Part shown: positions 1 to 7,166 of the stretch, piece by piece | Layout: each line of letters starts with the position of its first letter | How positions within the stretch are numbered: position 1 is the first letter of the stretch | Program-made: the position numbers and the translations under genes | From: JAWXVE01 sp044425575 | GTDB taxonomy: Bacteria; Bacillota; Clostridia; Lachnospirales; Lachnospiraceae | DNA: 40,821 nt | NCBI GenBank assembly: GCA_044425575.1 | Contig: JAWXVE010000013.1 | Location: 1 to 40,821 of the forward strand | Direction: 5' to 3' | Notes under the pieces: generated by a model | Seen by the model: the letters and a program-made list of their open reading frames with translations, nothing else | The model's database searches: none | Told to the model about the DNA's origin: nothing

Positions 1-2
1 AA

Positions 3-395
3 CGCCTTTACAATTATTTATCCATATTTGAACGATATTTAATTGGAGCGCTAGAAGGTAGTCGCTATACGAAACCTGCACCTTATGAACATTTAAAAGA
101 ATTGGTAGCACCTATGATTGGTCATGGATGTAAGATGGGAGAAGGATGGCTTCTTACGGGAGAGATGTTAGAATTAATTGAAAGTGGATATGAGAATATT
201 GTGTGTGCCCAACCTTTTGGTTGTTTGCCTAATCATATTGTGGGAAAAGGTATGATACGTAACATTATTACCATACATCCAGAAGCGAATATTGTACCAA
301 TTGATTATGATCCAGGAGCAACTAAGGTTAATCAAGAGAATCGCATTAAATTAATGTTGTCAGTGGCACGTGAACGGTTAGATGGAGAAGAATAG
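3..395 (+). CDS. 2-hydroxyacyl-CoA dehydratase activator-type protein, C-terminal end (partial)
   Basis: The frame is open from the left edge, so the start lies outside the window; about 130 C-terminal residues are seen. The stretch CAQPFGCLPNHI followed by GKGM and a region ending IDYDPGAT resembles the C-terminal part of the large (about 1400 aa) acyl-CoA dehydratase activase proteins of clostridia, which join an ASKHA ATPase activator of the HgdC/BadF type to a DUF2229 region. Family members donate an electron to an iron-sulfur dehydratase at the expense of ATP. The two cysteines in the motif may be cluster ligands. The ATPase domain is not visible, so the assignment rests on this tail only. 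A terminator follows directly. Confidence 0.7.
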   Translation, partial: RLYNYLSIFERYLIGALEGSRYTKPAPYEHLKELVAPMIGHGCKMGEGWLLTGEMLELIESGYENIVCAQPFGCLPNHIVGKGMIRNIITIHPEANIVPIDYDPGATKVNQENRIKLMLSVARERLDGEE

Positions 396-424
396 AATGC
401 CATTTCATTAATTGCGAAATGAAA

Positions 425-448
425 AAAGAGAGCTGGAAGGCTCTCTTT
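425..448. terminator. Bidirectional intrinsic terminator
   Basis: AAAGAGAGC at 425-433 pairs perfectly with GCTCTCTTT at 440-448 around a six-base loop. The A and T runs at the two feet give a U-tract on either strand. It lies between two convergent genes: the plus-strand activator and the minus-strand pyruvate formate-lyase operon. Confidence 0.8.
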
Positions 449-465
449 CTTGTTGAACTTTTTAT

Positions 466-708
466 TTAGTGATCTTCGTGGAATGTTCTTGAGATAACAT
501 CTGCTTGTTGTTCAGGTGTTAATTTAATAAAGTTAACAGCATATCCCGATACACGAATTGTTAATTGTGGATAATTTTCTGGATGCTTTTGTGCATCTAA
601 TAAAGTATCTCTGTTTAAAACGTTTACATTTAAGTGGTGTCCACCTTGTGTTGAGTATCCATCTAATAATGATACTAAGTTGTCGATTTGTGATTCTGCG
701 ATTTCCAT
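466..708 (-). CDS. Stand-alone glycyl radical domain of pyruvate formate-lyase (GrcA-like)
   Basis: This 80-aa protein corresponds to the last ~80 residues of E. coli PFL. It has a GGHHLNVNVLNR stretch (residues 22-33) followed by the glycyl radical loop RVSGYAV (52-58), in which Gly55 would carry the radical, and ends in a PEQQADVISRTF tail. Its length plus the 679-aa chain upstream adds up to almost exactly one full PFL. A good ribosome binding site (AAGGAGGA) precedes ATG, so it is translated as its own polypeptide, third in the operon. It probably docks on the truncated catalytic chain and is activated by a PFL-activating enzyme; no pflA gene is seen here. E. coli GrcA (YfiD) and phage T4 Y06I are comparable stand-alone domains that act as spares; here it seems to be the only copy at the locus. 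Domain identity is sure; obligate function in trans is inference. Confidence 0.88.
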   Translation of the reverse strand: MEIAESQIDNLVSLLDGYSTQGGHHLNVNVLNRDTLLDAQKHPENYPQLTIRVSGYAVNFIKLTPEQQADVISRTFHEDH

Positions 709-738
709 TTTGAAATCCTCCTTTTTTAAAATTAGTTG

Positions 739-948
739 TTAGTTTTGTCTATCATGATCTAGTCCTTGTTCAAGAGTAGGTACGCTACAAGCAAGTGGTG
801 TTCGAGAACAATCGGTGCAGCCCATTGTTTGGACTGTTTTGGGAGTAGTAAGGCTATCGTCAGTATTAATATTAATGTGTCCAACTCCACTTTGTACACC
901 TTGGTCTAACATTGCAATAATATCATCAATTCTATTATCGTTACTCAT
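739..948 (-). CDS. Small glycyl-radical-domain-like protein with CxxC, function unknown
   Basis: A 69-aa ORF lies between the truncated PFL chain (25 bases upstream) and the stand-alone radical domain (30 bases downstream). Residues 6-28 (RIDDIIAMLDQG then GHININ) resemble residues 8-29 of the downstream protein (QIDNLVSLLDGY then GHHLNVN), so it looks like a copy of the front half of the glycyl radical domain. The radical loop RVSGYAV is absent; in its place is a cysteine-bearing tail with Cys44, Cys47 and Cys54 (GCTDCSRTPLAC). It could be an assembly partner, a competitor for the docking site, or a redox or metal-binding protein. The ribosome binding site is weak (GAAAGG), so it may be made at a lower level or by translational coupling. 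Its position and preserved frame argue that it is real. Confidence 0.65.
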   Translation of the reverse strand: MSNDNRIDDIIAMLDQGVQSGVGHININTDDSLTTPKTVQTMGCTDCSRTPLACSVPTLEQGLDHDRQN

Positions 949-973
949 AGTATATTCTACCTTTCACTAGTTG

Positions 974-3013
974 TTATTTGGATAAGTCTAATTCAATATC
1001 ACCTGAGAATACTTGGTCATCTTTCCCGAGCGCTCCTGGGATAATGGTAAATGTGTTTGAAATACCATCTTGTGAATCGTGGAATGGTAATTTAGAAACA
1101 GATGCAAGTGATGCGACTGCTCCGTTAGTATCACGTCCATGCATTGGATTCGCTCCTGGTGCAAACGGTTGACCCATTTTACGTCCATCTGGTGTAGAAC
1201 CTGTTGCTTTGCCATATACTACGTTAGAAGTAATGGTTAATACAGACATAGTTGGGAAGCCATTTCTGTAGGTGTGGTGTCTACGAATCATCTTCATGAA
1301 AGTTGATACTAATTTCTTAGCGATTAAGTCTGCACGGTCATCATCATTACCATACTTAGGGAAGTCCCCAGTTGTTTCGAAGTCTACAATAATTCCATCT
1401 TCATCACGAATTGGCTTAACGGTTGCATATTTAATAGCAGATAATGAGTCGGTTACTACAGAAAGTCCAGCGATACCAGTTGCGAAGTAACGAAGCACAT
1501 CTCTATCGTGTAAAGCCATTTGTGCTCTTTCGTATGAGTATTTATCATGCATATAGTGGATTACATTTAATGTATTAACATATACATCTGCTAACCATTC
1601 CATCATATCTTCAAATGCTGCAAATACTGAATCATAATCTAATACTTCATCTGCATTTACACGGTATTTAGGACCAACTTGTTTCTTAGTCTTTTCATCT
1701 ACACCGCCGTTTAAAGAATATAATAAGCATTTTGCTAAGTTTGCACGAGCACCAAAGAATTGCATCTCTTTACCAACACGCATTGAAGATACACAACAAG
1801 CAATTGCATAATCATCACCGTGAGTCACACGCATTAAATCATCATTTTCATATTGAATTGATGAAGTTTGAATTGACATCTTAGCACAGTATCTCTTAAA
1901 TCCATCTGGTAAACGAGTAGACCAAAGTACGGTTAAGTTTGGTTCAGGTGCTGCACCTAAGTTTGTTAAAGTGTGTAGGAAACGGAAAGATGATTTTGAC
2001 ACCATGTGTCTTCCATCAGTACCTACACCAGCAATTGTCTCAGTTACCCATACAGGATCTCCAGAGAATAATTGGTTGTATTCTGGAGTACGTGCGAATT
2101 TAATTAAACGAAGCTTCATAACAAAGTGGTCGACGAATTCTTGGATCTGGTCTTCTGTAAATGTACCACTTGCTAAGTCGCGTTCTGCGTAAATATCAAG
2201 GAATGTAGAAGTACGACCAAGTGACATTGCAGCACCATTTTGCTCTTTTACAGCTGCTAAATAACCAAAGTATGTTGCTTGGATTGCTTCTTGTGTATTT
2301 GTTGCTGGATGTGAAATATCACAACCATAAGAAGCTGCCATTTGCTTCATCATCTTAAGTGCAACAATTTGCTCAGAGATTTCTTCTCTTAAACGAATTA
2401 CGTCGTCTGTCATAACACGACCTGTTGAATCTTTTTGCTCTAATTTATCTTCGATTAGACGATCAATTCCGTATAAAGCGATACGACGATAATCTCCAAT
2501 AATACGTCCACGGCCATAAGCATCTGGAAGACCTGTAATAACGTGTGAAGAGCGACAAGCTCTCATATCAGCATTGTAAGAATCGAAGCATCCAGCATTG
2601 TGTGTTTTTCTATGTGTTGAGAAAAACTCGCTTACTTCTTCGTCTAATTGGTAACCATTGTCTTCGCAAGCTTTTTCTGCCATACGAATACCGCCGTATG
2701 GTTGCATAGAACGCTTGAACGGTTTATCGGTTTGGAATCCGACGATTGTTTCTGTGTCTTTGTTTAAATAGCCTGGTTCATGTGATGTAATGGTAGATAC
2801 TAGTTTAGTATCCATATCAAGCACACCGCCTGCTTCTCGTTCTTGCTTTGATAAGTCTAATACTTGTTCCCATAAATCAAGAGTATTCTTCGTAGCATCT
2901 GCTAAGAAAGAATCATCTCCATCATATGGTGTGTAATTCTTCTGGATAAAGTCGCGGACATTAATCTCCGAAGTCCATTGTCCACCTACGAAATTGTTCC
3001 ATTCTGCTCTCAT
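974..3013 (-). CDS. pflB: Pyruvate formate-lyase catalytic chain lacking the glycyl radical domain
   Basis: This is formate C-acetyltransferase, which turns pyruvate and CoA into acetyl-CoA and formate in fermenting cells. The 679 aa align with E. coli PFL (760 aa) from the N-terminus up to the ALGKDD segment and then stop. The catalytic cysteine pair is present as IACCVSSMRVGK (Cys406-Cys407), followed by MQFFGARANLAK. The missing C-terminus is encoded by the separate ORF at 466-708, so the enzyme is split in two genes with a third small ORF between them. Start is ATG with AGGAGG ten bases upstream. A strong promoter lies about 100 bases upstream. A simple frameshift is unlikely because an unrelated frame with its own start separates the halves. 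Confidence 0.93.
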   Translation of the reverse strand: MRAEWNNFVGGQWTSEINVRDFIQKNYTPYDGDDSFLADATKNTLDLWEQVLDLSKQEREAGGVLDMDTKLVSTITSHEPGYLNKDTETIVGFQTDKPFKRSMQPYGGIRMAEKACEDNGYQLDEEVSEFFSTHRKTHNAGCFDSYNADMRACRSSHVITGLPDAYGRGRIIGDYRRIALYGIDRLIEDKLEQKDSTGRVMTDDVIRLREEISEQIVALKMMKQMAASYGCDISHPATNTQEAIQATYFGYLAAVKEQNGAAMSLGRTSTFLDIYAERDLASGTFTEDQIQEFVDHFVMKLRLIKFARTPEYNQLFSGDPVWVTETIAGVGTDGRHMVSKSSFRFLHTLTNLGAAPEPNLTVLWSTRLPDGFKRYCAKMSIQTSSIQYENDDLMRVTHGDDYAIACCVSSMRVGKEMQFFGARANLAKCLLYSLNGGVDEKTKKQVGPKYRVNADEVLDYDSVFAAFEDMMEWLADVYVNTLNVIHYMHDKYSYERAQMALHDRDVLRYFATGIAGLSVVTDSLSAIKYATVKPIRDEDGIIVDFETTGDFPKYGNDDDRADLIAKKLVSTFMKMIRRHHTYRNGFPTMSVLTITSNVVYGKATGSTPDGRKMGQPFAPGANPMHGRDTNGAVASLASVSKLPFHDSQDGISNTFTIIPGALGKDDQVFSGDIELDLSK

Positions 3014-3115
3014 TAAGTGATTGCCTCCTGTAATAAAATTAGTTTGCCCGATTAAAAATCGGAAGTTTCTATAATCTGAAATGACTTTTGGTACGTCATT
3101 TGCTTTTACTCACTC

Positions 3116-3145
3116 ATTATAGGATACAGATTGTATGGGAGTCAA
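3116..3145 (-). promoter_or_regulatory. Promoter of the pfl operon
   Basis: Reading the minus strand, a -35 TTGACT (3145-3140) and a perfect -10 TATAAT (3121-3116) are separated by 18 bases. The predicted leader of about 95 nt contains a hairpin, AAATGAC (3079-3085) pairing with GTCATTT (3095-3101), and a smaller CGATT/AATCG hairpin near 3050-3060. No Rex-type box was recognised. Confidence 0.75.
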
Positions 3146-3168
3146 GGTATGTTATGTACTTTTTGGGG

Positions 3169-3186
3169 TACATATGCCCATATGTA
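3169..3186. promoter_or_regulatory. Perfect palindrome in the divergent pfl/DUF1858 intergenic region
   Basis: TACATATG and CATATGTA form 8-bp arms around a CC centre. The site lies just upstream of the pfl -35 and about 65 bases upstream of the DUF1858 -35, a position suited to a dimeric regulator acting on either promoter. The regulator is unknown; it does not look like a Rex or an FNR box. Confidence 0.4.
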
Positions 3187-3249
3187 GGGAAAGTATTTAA
3201 AAAAATACATAAGGTTTCACCATATGTTATCATTATGTAGGAAAAGTAT

Positions 3250-3278
3250 TTGATAAGTCGTGAGAAAAGATTTATACT
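3250..3278 (+). promoter_or_regulatory. Promoter of the DUF1858 gene
   Basis: TTGATA (3250-3255) and TATACT (3273-3278) are spaced by 17 bases. The ribosome binding site AGGAGGG (3301-3307) follows, then the ATG at 3315. Confidence 0.75.
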
Positions 3279-3314
3279 GTAGGAAGTAAATAAGTCAGTA
3301 AGGAGGGTAAAAAC

Positions 3315-3506
3315 ATGGCACAAATTACAAAGGATATGTTAATTGGTCAAGTATTAATGGCAAAACCAGAAGCGGCTAGTGCATTATTGGAAATTGGAAT
3401 GCATTGCTTGGGATGCCCATCTGCACAAGGTGAATCATTGGAAGAAGCAGCGTCAGTTCATGGTGTGGATATTAATGATTTGTTAGAACGTATTAACAAT
3501 ACATAG
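3315..3506 (+). CDS. DUF1858 redox-disulfide domain protein
   Basis: A 63-aa protein made of a single DUF1858 domain (the domain TIGRFAMs describes as a hybrid-cluster-protein-associated redox disulfide domain). It has the hallmark GMHCLGCPSAQ with a CxxC pair, flanked by helices (KDMLIGQVL; ESLEEAASVHGVD). Such proteins are common in anaerobes and are thought to bind a cluster or cycle a disulfide; their partner is usually unknown. It is divergent from the pfl operon and shares its regulatory region, suggesting control by the same anaerobic or redox signal. AGGAGGG seven bases before ATG supports the start. Confidence 0.85.
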   Translation: MAQITKDMLIGQVLMAKPEAASALLEIGMHCLGCPSAQGESLEEAASVHGVDINDLLERINNT

Positions 3507-3559
3507 AGCTAACATGGTCCAGGTATAGATGTTGGCCACGGCGCCGAAGGAATTATAAT

Positions 3560-3606
3560 AAAAGAGCAAAAACTTTGCGATATTATCGTTTTGTTTTTGC
3601 TCTTTT
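3560..3606. terminator. Bidirectional terminator between DUF1858 gene and mecA
   Basis: A 14-bp perfect stem, AAAAGAGCAAAAAC (3560-3573) with GTTTTTGCTCTTTT (3593-3606), holds a 19-base loop. Its A/T-rich feet serve both convergent genes; the mecA stop codon is two bases beyond. Confidence 0.85.
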
Positions 3607-3608
3607 GT

Positions 3609-4427
3609 CTATAATGTAGCCAAAGTTTGTAAAGCGTTCTCACCAATGAGAGGCTCAAAATGCTCTTCCAGATAATCTTTGCTTTCTGTATATACGCGAT
3701 CTCGTAGGGAATACTCCAATAAAATGTTACATATTTTATTAAAATCTTCAGTTGTGTGGTCATCTTTTGATAAGACTACTTGATACGTACGATTGTCATG
3801 ATTTTTATATAATACATTGGAACCATGGTAAACGTTATGCAAGATGCCAGCAACGTCCACAATATCATCTAATTGATGGAAGGTAAATACTCGTGCCATA
3901 TTAGTAACGGGTGTTTCCTCAGGCGGTGTACTAGTCTTTGCTAACTTGCGAGATTTTTTGCTGGCAGAATTATAGGGCATAGCCTCTGTACCTAGATCAT
4001 TTTTCATTTTCTCAATGGCATCCACCTTGGAGTGATCAATGCGTTTGTATAAATCAAGGATATCCTCAGAACCCTCTGGTTCAGCGTCAATTAAGTCGTG
4101 TGCCTTATCTAACAATTGTTCATACTCTTCTTCGTGTACAGAAGGAGAGAATTTTGAAAAGCGTGTATCTAATTCTTCTGGATCTTCTACCTTTGTAATG
4201 ATAAGGACAATTGTGTCAGAAGTCATAGGAATTGCCTCTATCATAAGGGGAATATCATCTGCTTCAAATCCGCATTCATAAGACGCTTGCCGCATCATGT
4301 CATGAAAAAGTGATTTTGCCTTTTCACTACCATAGGCAAGTTCACTTAATTTTAGTTCGCGATCGGCCAAATCAGTTTTCGTTAAAGTACAGCGTATCTG
4401 GTGGTCATTTACTTTTTCAATTTTCAT
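3609..4427 (-). CDS. mecA: Adaptor protein MecA
   Basis: MecA is a ClpC adaptor that delivers substrates to ClpCP proteolysis and, in Bacillus, restrains competence. The 272-aa protein begins MKIEKVNDHQIRCTLTKTDL, typical of the substrate-binding N-domain, and continues with VEDPEELDTRFSKFSP. A charged, low-complexity linker (about residues 95-175) leads to a C-domain beginning MARVFTFHQLDDIV that normally contacts ClpC. Length is slightly above the Bacillus protein. It is transcribed alone, with a terminator behind it. In organisms without a known competence program it is best read as a general proteolysis adaptor. Confidence 0.92.
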   Translation of the reverse strand: MKIEKVNDHQIRCTLTKTDLADRELKLSELAYGSEKAKSLFHDMMRQASYECGFEADDIPLMIEAIPMTSDTIVLIITKVEDPEELDTRFSKFSPSVHEEEYEQLLDKAHDLIDAEPEGSEDILDLYKRIDHSKVDAIEKMKNDLGTEAMPYNSASKKSRKLAKTSTPPEETPVTNMARVFTFHQLDDIVDVAGILHNVYHGSNVLYKNHDNRTYQVVLSKDDHTTEDFNKICNILLEYSLRDRVYTESKDYLEEHFEPLIGENALQTLATL

Positions 4428-4498
4428 CTAATCACTTCCTGTCTATATAAATTTCAATTCATTTCTTAATTAGTTATAGTACAAATACATACATAGAT

Positions 4499-4525
4499 AT
4501 TATACCGTATGCGTTAATTCGTCAA
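4499..4525 (-). promoter_or_regulatory. Possible mecA promoter
   Basis: On the minus strand TTGACG (4525-4520) precedes a perfect TATAAT (4504-4499) with a short 15-base spacer. The -10 is convincing and the spacing suboptimal, which would suit a weak or activated promoter. Confidence 0.45.
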
Positions 4526-4573
4526 GTGCACACATTATTTCATAATAAAAAATTAATAAATTTCACAATTTTG

Positions 4574-4602
4574 TTGAAAATAATAAATTTATGTTGTATA
4601 AT
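4574..4602 (+). promoter_or_regulatory. Promoter for the structured leader upstream of the 66-aa gene
   Basis: TTGAAA (4574-4579) and TATAAT (4597-4602) are 17 bases apart. Transcription should start near 4609, about 350 bases before the first sizeable ORF, so a long untranslated leader or a separate RNA is made. Confidence 0.7.
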
Positions 4603-4653
4603 GTCTAACAGGGATATCTCGACAATCAGTACCAAGGGGAGGGTAGCTGCACA

Positions 4654-4686
4654 ATGTTAAGAGACATGCGAGATATGCAATATTAA
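4654..4686 (+). CDS. Possible upstream mini-ORF 1 (10 codons)
   Basis: ATG follows an AGGGGAGGG ribosome binding site (4635-4643) by ten bases and encodes MLRDMRDMQY before TAA. Its codons overlap the 3' arm of the 5' hairpin, so ribosomes here would open that stem. It could be a leader peptide; chance occurrence cannot be excluded at this length. Confidence 0.35.
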   Translation: MLRDMRDMQY

Positions 4687-4701
4687 TATGAGGTGATTCA
4701 T

Positions 4702-4731
4702 TTGAATCAATTCTTATTCGTATTCCTATAG
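4702..4731 (+). CDS. Possible upstream mini-ORF 2 (9 codons)
   Basis: A strong GAGGTGA ribosome binding site (4690-4696) lies five bases before TTG, giving fMet-NQFLFVFL and TAG. The peptide is hydrophobic and rich in Phe and Leu, like leader peptides that stall ribosomes. It starts 15 bases after mini-ORF 1 ends. Confidence 0.35.
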   Translation: MNQFLFVFL

Positions 4732-4960
4732 AACAGTCTTACAAGCCAACGTGCTTGATCGATTAATTAATTCAATTAAAATTTCAACAACAATCTAATT
4801 TTTAATTTAATACGGTACGGGACAGATATCTCTAAACAACTATTCTATTATTATTGTCGCAATCAAAGATTATAATCAAGATTATTTTGGCAAACTATCA
4901 AAACACTTTTGGTCGAGGAATTGATATGCCAGAACTATATTGACACGGAGGACTTCATAC

Positions 4961-5161
4961 ATGGCAAAAAGAAGAAATAAATATAAAAAAGATAAAAAAA
5001 TTCAGTGTGACCGTGTAGTAGTCTACCTAGATCGCAGTGAATCAGTAGAACGAGTATGCAAAGTGCAACCATATGTGAATGAGCGCATCTCATATATGGC
5101 TGATTATATCTGGGATGAAACGGGCAACCTGAGCAAGACAAATTACGACGCAATTACGTAA
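4961..5161 (+). CDS. Small protein with lysine/arginine-rich N-terminus, unknown
   Basis: The 66-aa product starts at ATG 4961 with GGAGG eight bases upstream; a GTG or TTG further up is less likely. Residues 2-14 are strongly basic (AKRRNKYKKDKK), suggesting nucleic acid or ribosome contact, and the remainder is mixed with one cysteine in each half and a WDETGN segment. I do not recognise the family. The unusually long structured leader before it suggests elaborate post-transcriptional control. Confidence 0.6.
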   Translation: MAKRRNKYKKDKKIQCDRVVVYLDRSESVERVCKVQPYVNERISYMADYIWDETGNLSKTNYDAIT

Positions 5162-5314
5162 CGCAAATTGGTAATATAAGGGCAATTCAATTATTAGGCC
5201 CCCAATCTATCGGCTCTTAACTTATCATATAAGCGAAAATAGTAAAAAAAAGCAATTCTTAATGACGGTAAAGGAATAGTTTGTTATAATAAGGACGATT
5301 AGGAGGAAGTACAG

Positions 5315-7009
5315 ATGAAGAAATTAATTACGATTATTATTCCGGTCGTCCTTATATTACTAGTTGCAGTAGTTGGTGCGGGCACATTTTTATATGAACG
5401 GTATTCTTATACAAAGGAGCGGGCAGATGTGGCTGCTTATTACCAACTAGTGGAATCGGATAAGGTAGCTATCACAATTCAGAATGAACGAGTGGATGCT
5501 CAAGCACTCATTATTGGTGAAATGTATTATCTAGATATAGATTCGGTAAAGGAATATCTAAATGACCGATTTTATGTGGATTATAATGAGTCTCTTCTAT
5601 TATATACAACAGCAGTGAATACTAGTCGGGTTGTAATTGAAGAATCTCAATATATACAGGATGATGTAATGACAGGAACCGATTATATAATTGCCACCTA
5701 TCAAGGCGAAACACTTTATGTAGCATTGGATTATGTACAGAACTTTACGAACTTTTCTTATGAGGTTTATACAGATCCAAATAGGATGCAAATCTACACA
5801 GAATTCCAAACCTATGAAGTAGCAACTCTTACCAAAGATTCTGCAGTTCGGGAACTGGGTGGTGTAAAAAGCCCTATTTTAAGAGATTTAGAAGAGGGTG
5901 AAGAAGTAATTATATTAGAAGAGATGGACGAATGGTCTAAGATTAAAACGAATGATACGTATATTGGATATGTAGAGAATAAGCTATTAGACAATTATAC
6001 GACTAGAACGATACAAGAAGTTACTGATTATGTAGAAGTAGAATATACAAGTGTACACAAAGACTACAAGATTAGTATGGGATGGCATCAGGTGACCAAT
6101 GTGGATGCCAATGGATTATTAGGAGATGTACTAGGAACATCCACGGGAATTAACACAATATCACCTACATGGTATTATTTAAGTGATAATGAAGGTGGAC
6201 TATTAGATATTTCTTCGGCTTCTTATGTGCAGACAGCACATAATAGCGGAGTGGAAGTATGGGCATTAATTGAGAATATTACGTACAGTAGCGATATTGA
6301 TTTCAAAGAGATTATGTCGTATACAACAAAGCGTACACGAATTATAGAGAATTTGGTACAATCGGTTCTATCATGCGGGGCGGACGGTATTAATATAGAT
6401 TTTGAGAATGTGCCAGAAGATGCAGGGGAAGATTATATTCAATTTATTCGAGAGCTATCTGTGGTATGTAGAGAAGAAGGTCTTGTGTTATCCATTGACA
6501 ATTATGTGCCAATGGCTCATACAGAACATTACAATCGTGAAGAACAGGGTATCGTTGCTGATTATGTAGTGATTATGGGTTATGACGAACATTGGCATGG
6601 TTCGGGGGATGCAGGTTCTGTAGCTTCATTTGAATTTGTGAAAAGTGGAATCACACAAACATTAGCGGAAGTTCCAGCAGAGAAAATCATTAATGGTATT
6701 CCATTCTATACCAATATCTGGAAAACAGAAGGTGGTGTAACCACAGACCAACAAGTGGGAATGGCATATGCGGAACAATTTGTTGCGGAGAGTGGTGCGG
6801 AACCAATATGGGATGAAGTAACGCTGCAATATTATGTGAAATGGACATCGGGGGAGGCAATGTATGAAATCTGGCTAGAAGAGGAATCATCTATAGAAGC
6901 TAAGCTTGGGCTAATGGATTATTATGAAATTGCAGGAGTAGCTCAGTGGAAATTAGGATTAGAAAAATCTCAGATATGGGATGTAATCAATGCCTACCTT
7001 GAAAATTAA
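5315..7009 (+). CDS. Membrane-anchored GH18 family glycosidase with SH3b domain
   Basis: The 564-aa protein begins with one membrane helix (about residues 4-27), followed by a region resembling the copper amine oxidase N-terminal-like domain (about 50-165), an SH3b wall-binding domain (about 170-235) and a GH18 TIM barrel (about 245-560). The catalytic strand reads DGINIDFEN (357-365), with Glu364 as the proton donor and Asp362 beside it. This is the architecture of clostridial YaaH/SleL-type proteins, which cut peptidoglycan or spore cortex between amino sugars rather than chitin. A TATAAT at 5285-5290 with a poor -35 precedes the AGGAGGAAG ribosome binding site. It would act outside the membrane. 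Cortex rather than vegetative wall as target is inference. Confidence 0.85.
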   Translation: MKKLITIIIPVVLILLVAVVGAGTFLYERYSYTKERADVAAYYQLVESDKVAITIQNERVDAQALIIGEMYYLDIDSVKEYLNDRFYVDYNESLLLYTTAVNTSRVVIEESQYIQDDVMTGTDYIIATYQGETLYVALDYVQNFTNFSYEVYTDPNRMQIYTEFQTYEVATLTKDSAVRELGGVKSPILRDLEEGEEVIILEEMDEWSKIKTNDTYIGYVENKLLDNYTTRTIQEVTDYVEVEYTSVHKDYKISMGWHQVTNVDANGLLGDVLGTSTGINTISPTWYYLSDNEGGLLDISSASYVQTAHNSGVEVWALIENITYSSDIDFKEIMSYTTKRTRIIENLVQSVLSCGADGINIDFENVPEDAGEDYIQFIRELSVVCREEGLVLSIDNYVPMAHTEHYNREEQGIVADYVVIMGYDEHWHGSGDAGSVASFEFVKSGITQTLAEVPAEKIINGIPFYTNIWKTEGGVTTDQQVGMAYAEQFVAESGAEPIWDEVTLQYYVKWTSGEAMYEIWLEEESSIEAKLGLMDYYEIAGVAQWKLGLEKSQIWDVINAYLEN

Positions 7010-7054
7010 CTATTGACTTTTAGTCTATTCTTTGGTAGCCTAAGAAAGTTGTTT

Positions 7055-7093
7055 GTAAGCTTTAGCCTATATAGCGCTAAAGCTTGCTTTTTT
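7055..7093 (+). terminator. Intrinsic terminator after the GH18 gene
   Basis: AAGCTTTAGC (7057-7066) pairs with GCTAAAGCTT (7076-7085), extendable by two pairs to 7055 and 7087, followed by TTTTTT. Confidence 0.85.
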
Positions 7094-7166
7094 ATAAGCA
7101 TAGAATTTTGGAATGTCAATGGTGCTAGTTTCTGAAAATCTATGGAAGTGAAGTAAGGAGAAAACA

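Larger units (their letters stand above)
4609..4835 (+). ncRNA. Putative structured leader or regulatory RNA
   Basis: Starting at the predicted transcription start, ATATCTCG (4614-4621) pairs perfectly with CGAGATAT (4669-4676), closing a 47-base region that holds a G-rich stretch. The same 5' segment (GGGATATCT, 4611-4619) can instead pair with AGATATCTC near 4825-4833, closing the whole RNA. The two pairings exclude each other, as in attenuators and riboswitches. A further hairpin, GATTC/GAATC at 4695-4708, sits on a ribosome binding site. I could not match it to 6S RNA, tmRNA, SRP RNA, T-box or a known riboswitch. The stretch 4836-4940 shows only AT-rich sequence, without a clear terminator. 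Confidence 0.45.

Noticed and set aside
948..974. Split pyruvate formate-lyase explained by a simple frameshift or sequencing error
   Set aside because: A distinct ORF with its own start lies between the two parts, each part has its own start, and the catalytic chain ends with a normal stop at a domain border.
4631..4676. G-rich block GGGGAGGGTAGC as a yybP-ykoY (manganese) riboswitch
   Set aside because: Only the short GGGGAG-like string matches; the partner block and the closing stem expected for that class are absent, and the downstream gene is not a transporter.
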